Source: Salinispora fenicalii
GTDB taxonomy: Bacteria; Actinomycetota; Actinomycetes; Mycobacteriales; Micromonosporaceae
Assembly: GCF_000514815.1 (NCBI RefSeq)
Contig: NZ_AZWQ01000034.1
Coordinates: 542 to 44,570 of the forward strand
Direction: 5' to 3'
DNA: 44,029 nt
Part shown: piece by piece, positions 23,814 to 31,074 of the stretch
Layout: every line of letters starts with the position of its first letter
How positions within the stretch are numbered: the stretch's first letter is position 1
Notes under the pieces: model-generated
What the model was told of the DNA's origin: nothing
The model's database searches: none
Seen by the model: the letters and a program-made list of their open reading frames with translations, nothing else
Program-made: the position numbers and the translations under genes

Positions 23814-23834
23814 GCGTGCCATTAGCGTGCCATT
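23814..23834 (+). repeat. Arm-type-like repeats, right copies
   Basis: GCGTGCCATTAGC (23814-23826) overlapped by a second GCGTGCCATT (23825-23834), same orientation as 22246-22258. Confidence 0.5.
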
Positions 23835-23919
23835 GGGCGAGGACAACAGGGGCCAGCCGAGGCCATGCGAGACTGCCAAGACCAGGCCGCCAAGCCTGTG
23901 GCCTGCCGAAGATCGACAA

Positions 23920-23963
23920 TTCCCAAGCTGGCAGTACGGGTTCGATTCCCGTCACCCACTCCA
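23920..23963 (+). repeat. att repeat, far side (tRNA-Gly 3' end copy)
   Basis: Matches 22132-22175 at 41 of 44 positions. Substitutions at three sites include the acceptor stem (CACCCAC), and no 5' half of a tRNA is present, so this is an attachment-site copy and not a tRNA gene. Confidence 0.85.
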
Positions 23964-24190
23964 AGTTTCCCTGTTCAGAGGCGGTTTGCGCTCCCTTCAT
24001 TGTTATTTACCAATATATACTGATCGCTTGTTGGAACGAGATGCGATTGCTACTCGCATCGCTGGGAAATTTCGGCCAGCAGCGGCGTACAAAACGCTTG
24101 TATGTGGGCAAGGAGGTTGTGGTCGGAAGCCGGAGAGGGGCATCGTCAGATCGGAGTTCTGACAGATCCGTTCGCGAGCCCTACGCAGGC

Positions 24191-24619
24191 TCAGAACGGC
24201 CCGATGCGCGCCAGGTTGGCTCCTACGAGCACGACCTGGTTCCATCCGGTGCGGATGAAGCGGTCGATCCTGCCGCCGCAGGGCGCACTGGTTGCAGTTG
24301 GATCGACGCCGTAACCGGATTGCCAGGCATCGATCGTGGCAGCAAGCGTTGCAGAGTTGGTCACCGCGGCGCCACGTCGCTCCGGTAGAGCGGCCGCCTG
24401 TGCTGCGATCAGCGCCGGTGCCGCTTGCCCGGTGTGCTGGCTCATCGCGATGCCGATCGCTTCCCGCTGCCGTGGGTCCTCGACGAGCCAGCTGCCGGTG
24501 ACAACGACGCAGCCTGCGCCAGGAACGATCGAGCCTCCCCGGAACCGGGCCCCCGCGCGCTTGCCTACTTCGGCGAGGGGACCTCGCTCGTGCAGAAGGA
24601 TTTGACCGGACCAAAGCCG
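24191..24619 (-). pseudogene. Unrecognised open frame, probably 5'-truncated
   Basis: The minus strand stays open for 143 codons from 24619 to a stop at 24191. The only ATG is at 24445 (84 aa, MSQHTGQAAPALIAAQ...). Upstream codons also look protein-like (GCVVVTGSWLVEDPRQREA), so the gene probably once started further upstream, where the hydrolase promoter now is. No family recognised. Could also be chance coding in GC-rich DNA. Confidence 0.3.
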
Positions 24620-24632
24620 CTACAGTCTCTGG

Positions 24633-25172
24633 ATGATCGCTGGAGTCATCGTCCCAGGGCACGGTTACGGCCCGCAAGCGCCGTTGCTCAACCTCGCCAA
24701 CGAAGCGCTCACCGACCTCGACGCGATCATAGAGATCATCACGTGGACCGTGCCAAACGGACTGCTGGACATCGGCCCTGAGCCTTTCGTCAGGGCGCAC
24801 GTCTCCGCGGCACTGCACCGGCTCGCCGATGCGGCACCAGGCATACAGCCCGTGATCATCGCTAAGTCGCTCGGGACACACGCCGCCGGGTTGGCGGCGG
24901 AGCGGCAACTGCCGGCGATCTGGCTGACGCCACTCTTGGATGACAACGCAGTGGCCGAGGCGATTACCCGAAACCCGGCGCCGGCCCTGCTCGTCGGGGG
25001 GACACGCGATCGAACCTGGGTTCCTGACGCTGCAGTACGGACAGGCAAGAAGGTCCTGACTATCGAAGGTGCTAACCATGGCCTGCGGCCGCATGGACCG
25101 CTAAGGGCCTACACCGACGCGCTGGCCGCCGTCGGCACGGAATTGGAAAGGTTCTTGTCTCAACTGACCTGA
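24633..25172 (+). CDS. Small alpha/beta-hydrolase family protein
   Basis: 179 aa. Opens IAGVIVPGHGYGPQAPLL; the nucleophile elbow is IIAKSLGTHAAG (Ser in K-S-L-G), the acid is probably Asp in GGTRDRTW and the His in EGANHGL, so the triad order is complete. Short for the family (no lid), close to Dienelactone-hydrolase/KANL3-like minimal hydrolases. ATG is preceded by TACAGT with a 6-nt gap and TTGACC further up, so it is probably leaderless. Lies in the accessory region; substrate unknown. Confidence 0.8.
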   Translation: MIAGVIVPGHGYGPQAPLLNLANEALTDLDAIIEIITWTVPNGLLDIGPEPFVRAHVSAALHRLADAAPGIQPVIIAKSLGTHAAGLAAERQLPAIWLTPLLDDNAVAEAITRNPAPALLVGGTRDRTWVPDAAVRTGKKVLTIEGANHGLRPHGPLRAYTDALAAVGTELERFLSQLT

Positions 25173-25428
25173 CCGCGTTAGGCCGATGATCCGGTGTACT
25201 CGCTACCAGGACGGCTCGTAACCGGTGGCAAAGGCGTCTACTGGTGGTGATGAGAAATGGCCGGGTAGGCGCAGGGCGACGCCGGACATCAACAGCCGGA
25301 TGATCGACCCATCGGTCATCGGCAGACCCCAGCCGAAGGGTCCGTCTCGGTCGGCTGCCGGGTCGCGGACCGGGCCGCCGACGACATGCGGTCCCGCACT
25401 CGCGGGCAGCGCCCGCTCCTGGCAGGGC

Positions 25429-25854
25429 GAGCATGCCGAGGCCTTCGCGGCCACCACCGAGCCAGCGGAGTTGTGCCGGCGCCTAGCAGCACAAGCTAAA
25501 GGCGTCGGCATGACGGTAGCCAACAACACCCACCCCTGTGACCTCACCGTTGACGGGAAGGTTCTTCACTAGCTCGTTGAGGCCAAGGTGGTTGGCCCGA
25601 ACGCGGAGACGGTGGTACGAGAGGCCATCGGATATTTCTTTTCCTACCGGCACTTTTGTTACCGAGACATTGAGCGGTCTGAACCAAACTTGGTGGCGCT
25701 GTTCTCTGGTCCGATCGGTGACGTCTTCGTGGACCTTCTCGTTTCACTCGGTATGGAGGTCATCTGGCGGACAGGCGGCGAGTGGTGCGGCCGTACACAG
25801 ACGGGTGTCCCTAGCCTTCTTGCCGCTGTCACGCCCGCGGCTTCCGGCGTATGA
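25429..25854 (+). pseudogene. Restriction-nuclease-fold (PD-(D/E)XK-like) gene remnant
   Basis: In one frame the DNA encodes HAEAFAATTEPAEL, then VANNTHPCDLTVDGKVLH, a TAG (25570-25572), and on to LVEAKVVG, FFSYRHFCYRD and VDLLVSLGMEVIWRTGG. The D...E-x-K spacing (CDLTVDG / VEAK) followed by an Arg-Tyr-rich helix and a strand ending in IW is the pattern of PD-(D/E)XK nuclease-like C-terminal domains in McrA/HNH-associated or unknown actinomycete proteins. With the stop in the active-site strand and no start or N-terminal part, it is dead. Family call is inference. Confidence 0.5.
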
Positions 25855-25910
25855 GTAGAACGGGTGCGTGCCCTAGGCGATGTGCTGGTAACGCTCCTGT
25901 GTCGGTGCAG

Positions 25911-26297
25911 TCAGAACTCCCGCCACTCTGGCCACTGAGGCGGCGCATCTGAGGTCAGCGCATCGAGCATGACGTGCTCTACCTCGTTCGGGGTTAGCTG
26001 GGGACGCTTTTGTGGGATATTGCTTCCCGCGCGGGCCGCATACCACGTCCGGTCACCATCGCTCATCATGATGTCGGTCGGGGCCTGTCCTTCGCCGACC
26101 ACGCAAACCGCCCCCCACGAACGATGGATGATCACCGTCTGGTCTCGCTCCAGATGGAGTTCGCGCAGCCACCGTACGACCGTGTCCCGGTCACTGAGGC
26201 CCACGGTCTCGCCGGTTACCACCTTCCGGAACAACCCTTGCCGCCTGGTCGTCAGACGCTCGGCGACATCCATCGGTACGGCGCTGTCCTCGCCCAT
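25911..26297 (-). CDS. Hypothetical protein
   Basis: 128 aa from ATG 26297, with AGGA 6 nt upstream; an ATG 6 nt earlier overlaps the site. Contains LSDRDTVVRWLRELHLERDQTV and SWGAVCVVGEGQAPTDIMMSDG. No membrane segment or signal. Size and strand/helix mix recall small immunity-type or unknown proteins from accessory regions, but I do not recognise a family. Flanked by a nuclease-like pseudogene and a hydrolase. Confidence 0.6.
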   Translation of the reverse strand: MGEDSAVPMDVAERLTTRRQGLFRKVVTGETVGLSDRDTVVRWLRELHLERDQTVIIHRSWGAVCVVGEGQAPTDIMMSDGDRTWYAARAGSNIPQKRPQLTPNEVEHVMLDALTSDAPPQWPEWREF

Positions 26298-26496
26298 GTG
26301 CATTCCTCACGTTTGCTTACTGCAAGGCAAGTCTCCTGGCCGAGGAGGTCATGGCGCAAGATCCAGCGGCATGACCGATCCGTGCCCGTTCCACCGGTCG
26401 ACACGGTCGAAAGCGGCACATCGACAGCCTCAACCGTGGCCGGGACGGCGAGAGAAACCGCGACCGGGCGACGCCCGCGGCTGCGGTTGGCGACGG

Positions 26497-27360
26497 TTAG
26501 GTGCCTGCCTTGGTCAACAGGGTGTTGAGGATCGGCTCGGCATGGGTCCACAGCACCGCTCCACCGATCGCTGGTACGAGGTGATGCTGCGCGCCGGGTA
26601 TCCGGGCAGTGAGCAACGATCCGTTGTCTGGCGAGTGGCTTTGGTCCAGTTCGCCGTACCAGACGTCGACTGGTACGGAGATTTTGCCGAGGTCGATGGG
26701 CCAGGGGCTCATCGCCAGCACCGTGTCCCGTGCGTACCCAGCTGCCCCTTGCGCGAACGCCTCGTTCAGGGCCCGGCGATAGGCGGCCGCGAACCCGGGC
26801 TCGCGGTACACCGCGAGGTCACACTCGGGGCTGCCACTCAGTACGAAGTCAAGCAGCGAGTCGGCGCTGTACCCGGCGAAGAAGCGCTCTGCTTCAGCCG
26901 CGTCCCGTACCGTCCAATCGACGAGCTTGCGTAGCTCGGCCGGCAGTGCGGAGGCGAACTCCGGCGCGGCCACCTCGTCCGCGCCGGAAACGATGGCGAG
27001 GGCAGCGGTGACACCTCCCTCCGCACAGGCCAGCGCGAACGGCGCGCCCTGCGAGTTCCCGACCATCGCAGGCCGACCCAACCCGCGCATCGTGGTGAAC
27101 TGTCGGAGGTCCGCGACGAAGTCGGCGAACGTTCGACCGGGCAACGGCGTCGAGACACCGAGCCCTGGACGATCCACCGAAACGAGTCGTACGCCGAGCC
27201 GGTCGATGACTTCGGCACCGAATCCGAGCCATCGGCTGGTGGCGGCACCAGGAGAGAACAGCACGGGTGTCCCATCCGGCGGTCCCCACTCCGCCCAACC
27301 CAGCAGCCGCCCATCAGAGAGCTGGACTTCACCAATGCGATCAGGAGCCGTGACGTACAT
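26497..27360 (-). CDS. Alpha/beta-hydrolase
   Basis: 287 aa. Typical start GEVQLSDGRLLGWAEWGPPDGTPVLF, oxyanion region GAATSRW, nucleophile elbow VGNSQGAPFA (Ser in G-N-S-Q-G) and acid Asp in VWYGELDQSHSP. The C-terminal block reads VPAIGGAVLWTHAEPIL; in many relatives the catalytic His is in a GGH block here, and this protein has GGA. The nearby HH (AQHHLVP) or WTH may replace it, so activity is uncertain. No partner genes; substrate unknown. Confidence 0.8.
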   Translation of the reverse strand: MYVTAPDRIGEVQLSDGRLLGWAEWGPPDGTPVLFSPGAATSRWLGFGAEVIDRLGVRLVSVDRPGLGVSTPLPGRTFADFVADLRQFTTMRGLGRPAMVGNSQGAPFALACAEGGVTAALAIVSGADEVAAPEFASALPAELRKLVDWTVRDAAEAERFFAGYSADSLLDFVLSGSPECDLAVYREPGFAAAYRRALNEAFAQGAAGYARDTVLAMSPWPIDLGKISVPVDVWYGELDQSHSPDNGSLLTARIPGAQHHLVPAIGGAVLWTHAEPILNTLLTKAGT

Positions 27361-27754
27361 GGAGTAATCAAATCAAGTGGGATCGGGCTTCCTTCCGACG
27401 GCCCAGGCCCTACCCCCGCATGACCAGGCAGGTGAGCCAGCATTCCTGATCGCGGCGCTCAAATCGTGATCTTCGGAGAGCTGCATGCCCCAGTGTGCCG
27501 TCAGCTCCGGTCAGATCGGGCAGTGCCGAACTTCTGGCGGCCGACCGCGCCGGTGTGAACTCAGGATTCCCGAGGCGCTGGGCGGCTAGGTGCCACCTCG
27601 AACGCGCTCGGAGGCGTCCACGTCAACCACAGCAAGTCGAGGCCGCCGAAGGAAGCTGATCTCCATGTGGGTTGGCGAGACCACGGAGAGGCCTTCAACG
27701 AACAGGTGTTGTCCCAGCGTGCTCAGGTCCATGCCTGGGTACTGCTGACGCCAC
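27361..27754. other. Gene-free stretch in the accessory region
   Basis: About 390 nt between the hydrolase and the VOC remnant. Short open frames only, with poor codon periodicity; possibly degraded coding DNA belonging to the VOC remnant. No repeat or hairpin of note. Confidence 0.4.
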
Positions 27755-27879
27755 CTGGATGCAGCGGTGGCGCACGCGATGGAGCTGGGTTCGACGGTCG
27801 CCGACCACCAACCACAGCAGCGGGTACGGGTGCTGTTCGACCCCGCTGGGCGCCTTTCCGCCTCTACCTGGGCGGCTAG
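27755..27879 (+). pseudogene. 3' remnant of a VOC (glyoxalase-like) gene
   Basis: One frame encodes LDAAVAHAMELGSTVADHQ and RVRVLFDPAGR; one base later, in the next frame, PFRLYLGG and a stop follow. Together this is the common C-terminal motif of glyoxalase-like VOC proteins (RVLFDPAGHPFCLY). A single-base loss near 27850 separates the halves, and the N-terminal half is not recognisable. Confidence 0.55.
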
Positions 27880-27946
27880 TTGGCCCGTTGTGTCCCAAGC
27901 GGACTACTGCGGCCGGCCCTGGTCGTGCCCCCAGTAGCCTTCGACC

Positions 27947-28426
27947 ATGGATCAGGTCGTGAAACTGCGGGACATGCGCCAGGACGAGTACGACGTCTAC
28001 TCAGATCAGCAGCTCCGCGAGTATGTGGAGTCCCAGACCGGGTTGGTCTCGACCGAAACAGCCCGGAGGAAGGCGTTTCGGGATCGGGAGCAGTACCTGC
28101 CCCACGGGTTGGCCACTGAGCGCCACCGGCTGTTGGTGGCGGAGAACAGTAGCGGGGAGGCGGTCGGAGTCCTCTGGCTCGGCTTGGACGATCCACGCAG
28201 CAAGTCGGCGGAGATGGCCTGGATTTTCGATATCAGGGTTGATCCCGCCCACCGACGGCTGGGCTACGGCGCTGCCATCCTGTCGGCGGCCGAGGAGCTG
28301 GCCCGGGAGGCGGGAGCGCTGCGCCTGGGGCTCAATGTTTTCGGCCACAACAAGCCGGCGCTCGCCCTGTACGAGCGCAGCGGGTATGAGGTGACCACTC
28401 AGCAGATGGCGAAGCCGCTGCGCTGA
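27947..28426 (+). CDS. GNAT-family N-acetyltransferase
   Basis: 159 aa. Acetyl-CoA-binding motif A is visible as IFDIRVDPAHRRLGYGAAIL (R-x-x-G-x-G/A form) and motif B as GLNVFGHNKPALALYERSGY, near the C terminus. N-terminal segment LRDMRQDEYDVYSDQQLREY is typical. ATG is preceded by TAGCCT with a 6-nt gap, so probably leaderless. Acetylates an unknown small molecule or protein amine. First gene after the accessory stretch. Confidence 0.88.
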   Translation: MDQVVKLRDMRQDEYDVYSDQQLREYVESQTGLVSTETARRKAFRDREQYLPHGLATERHRLLVAENSSGEAVGVLWLGLDDPRSKSAEMAWIFDIRVDPAHRRLGYGAAILSAAEELAREAGALRLGLNVFGHNKPALALYERSGYEVTTQQMAKPLR

Positions 28427-28541
28427 CGGGCGGTGCTTCGCTGGTCGCGGCGATCAACAGTTGGGTGAATCCGCCCGCGTACCGCCGAGTCTTCGCACTG
28501 GTCTCCTGCTGCCGTGCGGGAAGGCAGATAGGCTGGTGATC

Positions 28542-29426
28542 ATGCGGATCGGCATTGTGATCCTTCCAGACCAGCGCTGGGCGGATTCGGAGCGGCGTTG
28601 GCGGCAGGTGGACGAGTGGGGCTTCGACCATGCCTGGACTTATGATCACCTGGGCTGGCGGGATCTGGTGGACGGGCCCTGGTTCGACTCGATGACCACC
28701 CTGACCGCCGCCGCGGCCGCGACCCGCCAGATTCGGCTGGGCACCCTGGTCGCGTCGCCGAACTTCCGGCATCCGGCCGCCTTCGCCCGCCAGGTCACCA
28801 CCCTTGACGATGTGTCCGGCGGTCGGGCCCTGCTCGGTCTGGGCGCGGGCGGCATCGGGTTCGACGCCGCGGTGCTCGGTGGCGAGACCCTTTCGCCACG
28901 GCAGCGGGTGGACCGGTTCAGCGAGTTCGTCGAGCTGCTTGACTTGGTGTTGCGCGAGGATGGGACGACGTGGCGGGGTGACTGGTTCACCGCGGTTGAC
29001 GCGCGGAGCAACCCGGGCTGCGTCCAGACGCCGCGGGTACCGTTCGTCGTCGCCGCCAACGGGCCTCGTTCGATGCGGCTCGCGGTCCGGTACGGGCAGG
29101 GCTGGATCACCACCGGTCCCACCACCGATGACTTGGAGGCGTGGTGGGAGGGCGTGGCGGACCTGTCCGCTCGGCTGGACAAGTCGCTGGCGTCGGACGG
29201 CCGTGAGCCCGGTTCCCTCGATCGGCACCTGTTGGTGGACTCCGCGCCCGTCTTCTCACTCCGTAGCACAGAGTTCTTCGCCGAGCAGGTGGGGCGGGCC
29301 GCGGCGCTCGGTTTCACCGACGTGATCACCCACTGGCCCCGGTCCAGTAGCTGGTACGCAGGGGATGAGGCGGTCCTGGTGGAGGTTGCCTCCCAGCTGC
29401 CGGAGCTGCGCCGGCTAACCGGCTGA
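28542..29426 (+). CDS. Luciferase-like (LLM) flavin/F420-dependent oxidoreductase
   Basis: 294 aa TIM-barrel oxidoreductase of the bacterial-luciferase superfamily. Recognisable blocks: MRIGIVILPDQRW, WTYDHLGWRDLVDGPWFDSM, RIRLGTLV-type strand (QIRLGTLVASPNFRHP), GRALLGLGAGG and PFVVAANGPRSMRLAVRYGQGW. In actinobacteria many use F420; the cofactor cannot be decided here. ATG 28542 is 7 nt after TAGGCT, so probably leaderless; an open frame extending 81 nt upstream and a GTG 6 nt upstream are less likely. Substrate unknown. Confidence 0.88.
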   Translation: MRIGIVILPDQRWADSERRWRQVDEWGFDHAWTYDHLGWRDLVDGPWFDSMTTLTAAAAATRQIRLGTLVASPNFRHPAAFARQVTTLDDVSGGRALLGLGAGGIGFDAAVLGGETLSPRQRVDRFSEFVELLDLVLREDGTTWRGDWFTAVDARSNPGCVQTPRVPFVVAANGPRSMRLAVRYGQGWITTGPTTDDLEAWWEGVADLSARLDKSLASDGREPGSLDRHLLVDSAPVFSLRSTEFFAEQVGRAAALGFTDVITHWPRSSSWYAGDEAVLVEVASQLPELRRLTG

Positions 29427-29487
29427 CCGACGACGACTAGCCTCGGCTGATCTCGGCTGACCGACCCGCACCGACTGGCCTCGGTCG

Positions 29488-29549
29488 GCCGAGCTGCCCC
29501 GACTGACCGAGTGCCCCCGACTGGCCGAGTTGCCCCCGACTGCCGAGCT
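29488..29549. repeat. Imperfect 18-nt tandem repeats
   Basis: About three copies of GCCCCCGACTGGCCGAGTT in the gap between the LLM oxidoreductase and the convergent phosphoribosyltransferase. Related CTCGGC/GACTGACC words continue left to about 29440. Confidence 0.65.
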
Positions 29550-29563
29550 ATCTCGGTTGTGGC

Positions 29564-30115
29564 TCAGGGGGTGAGGTCGGCGCCGGTGAGCAGGCTCTGG
29601 ATCTGGAGCTCGGCAGCGACGTCCGGGGGGCAGTCGGCCACCACCGTGGCGGTGCCGATCGGGGTGGCGCCTCGGGTCGCGCAGATGTCGTAGAGGGCAC
29701 GCACCTGGGCTCCGGTGGAGACCCAGTCGTCCACCACCAGCACCCGGTCTCCGGCTTCGAGGTTCCGGTCCCGTACGGCGAGGTCGAGTCGGCGCCCGCG
29801 GTAGTCCGGCGGGCCCTGCGCCCAGGTGAGTGTGCCCGGGGGGAGGCGACCGTCACCGGGCTTGTGGGCCGCGACGAAGCCGATGCCGAGCGCGGTCGCG
29901 GCGAGCGGTCCGAGTAGGTAGCCGGTGACCGCCGGGGAGATCACTACCGTCGGCCGGGACTGCTGGAAGGGCTGGACCAGGGCGGGGCCGAGGCTGGCCA
30001 GCACCACCGGGTCCCGCCACCAGCCGGAGATGTCACTGACCAGATGGGTGGCACCCGGTCCCGGGTCAATCCAACGGATCAGCTCGGCGAGACGTCCACT
30101 CAGCTCGGGGCGCAT
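29564..30115 (-). CDS. Phosphoribosyltransferase-family protein
   Basis: 183 aa from ATG 30115 (a GTG 18 nt upstream is possible). The PRPP-binding signature is RVLVVDDWVSTGAQVRALYD, near the C-terminal third, and PTVVISPAVTGYLLGPLAATALG is the first loop region. Similar to adenine/orotate phosphoribosyltransferase-type proteins, transferring ribose-5-phosphate to a base; specificity unclear, and regulatory non-enzymatic relatives exist. Stands alone. Confidence 0.82.
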   Translation of the reverse strand: MRPELSGRLAELIRWIDPGPGATHLVSDISGWWRDPVVLASLGPALVQPFQQSRPTVVISPAVTGYLLGPLAATALGIGFVAAHKPGDGRLPPGTLTWAQGPPDYRGRRLDLAVRDRNLEAGDRVLVVDDWVSTGAQVRALYDICATRGATPIGTATVVADCPPDVAAELQIQSLLTGADLTP

Positions 30116-30170
30116 GCCGCTATTTTGGTCCACTGCCGGCTGATCGGCTGGCCGGACTATTACCGATCGG

Positions 30171-30974
30171 ATGATCGGCTATTCGTTTAGTCATAAATCG
30201 GGCAATACCTCCATGATCACGTTGACTTCGGATGTGCTTCGCTCGTTACGGTCCGACCCGCTTTGTTCAGGTGGCGAAAGGATCGGGCTGGTGGCCGGCA
30301 GGCATGCGCGTACCCGAAGGGTCTCCTCGACCGGCGTCGCGGCAACCGCGGCGATCGGTGTCGTGCTCGCGATCGGTGGGACCGTGGGCACCGTCCGGCT
30401 GACCTCTGCCAACGAGCCCGACTGGTCCGCCTCGGTCGCGCCGACCACGGGTGACTCTCCGGCCGCTACACCCGCCCCACCCTCCGCGTCGCCGAGCGTG
30501 AGCGCCTCGTCCGCTCCGGCCGCGAGCCCCACGCCGGTCCGGCAGACCGAGGCGCCGTCCCGGAGTAAGCCGAGATCCACGACGCCGCAGCCGACCAGGA
30601 CGACGCCGACCAGCGCCGCCCCGACCGCGACGACGCCGACCAGCGCCGCCCCGACCGCGACGACGCCGACCAGCGCCGCCCCGACCGTGGTGGAGACCGG
30701 TTCCTGCGGTGCCTCCTACTACTCCGAGGGGCAGCTGACGGCGAGTGGGGAAGTCTTTGACCCGTCGGCGATGACGGCCGCTCACAAGACCCTGCCGTTT
30801 GACACGATGGTGCGGGTCACCAACCCGGTTACCAGTACGTCGGTGACCGTGCGGATCAACGACCGGGGCCCATTCGTCACGGGGCGCTGCATCGACCTGT
30901 CCCAGGCGGCCTTCGCAGTGATCGCCCCACTGAGCGCGGGGCACGTCGAGGTTCGGTACGAGGTGTTGGGCTGA
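30171..30974 (+). CDS. RlpA-like double-psi beta-barrel wall protein
   Basis: 267 aa. Cytoplasmic basic N terminus, one hydrophobic segment (about 55-78), long Pro/Ser/Thr linker (about 85-175) and C-terminal DPBB domain (about 178-266) with GSCGASYYSEG, AAHKTLPFDTMVRVTN and VRINDRGPF, typical of RlpA/expansin-like proteins acting on peptidoglycan or glycans outside the cell. The long distance to the hydrophobic part makes it more an anchored protein than a cleaved one. ATG 30213 is an alternative start; neither has a clear ribosome site. A 30-nt tandem repeat lies in the linker. Confidence 0.82.
   Translation: MIGYSFSHKSGNTSMITLTSDVLRSLRSDPLCSGGERIGLVAGRHARTRRVSSTGVAATAAIGVVLAIGGTVGTVRLTSANEPDWSASVAPTTGDSPAATPAPPSASPSVSASSAPAASPTPVRQTEAPSRSKPRSTTPQPTRTTPTSAAPTATTPTSAAPTATTPTSAAPTVVETGSCGASYYSEGQLTASGEVFDPSAMTAAHKTLPFDTMVRVTNPVTSTSVTVRINDRGPFVTGRCIDLSQAAFAVIAPLSAGHVEVRYEVLG
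30601..30690 (+). repeat. 30-nt tandem repeat, three copies
   Basis: Units 30601-30630 and 30631-30660 are identical; 30661-30690 differs at the last two bases. Encodes TTPTSAAPTA repeats in the RlpA-like linker. Confidence 0.92.
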
Positions 30975-31074
30975 GCCCGCCGCCAACCGCGAACGGCTTC
31001 CCGGGGTGACCCGCACAGTCAGAACTACCTCAGATGTCAGGTCAGGTTCATTCAACGACCACTGTCCATCAGGC

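Larger units (their letters stand above)
22132..23963. mobile_element. Small decayed tRNA-Gly-integrated element
   Basis: Bounded by 44-nt direct repeats of the tRNA-Gly 3' end (41 of 44 identical). Contains a tyrosine integrase pseudogene whose 3' end faces the tRNA, as in actinomycete integrative elements, one intact small gene at the far end, and 13-nt direct repeats next to both ends. Only 1.8 kb remains; no replication or transfer gene is present. The integrase is dead (stop codon and frameshift), so the element is fixed in place. Confidence 0.85.

Noticed and set aside
23920..23963. Second tRNA-Gly gene
   Set aside because: Only the 3' half is present, with a mismatched acceptor strand; better explained as an attachment-site copy.
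24039..24060. GATGCGA/TCGCATC inverted repeat as a transposon end
   Set aside because: Only 7 bp, no matching partner or target duplication, and no transposase nearby.
25203..25410. Minus-strand frame with some protein-like content (DGSIIRLLMSGVALRLPGHF)
   Set aside because: No recognisable family, overlaps a degraded region, and no start signal; could be a fragment but not supported enough to list.
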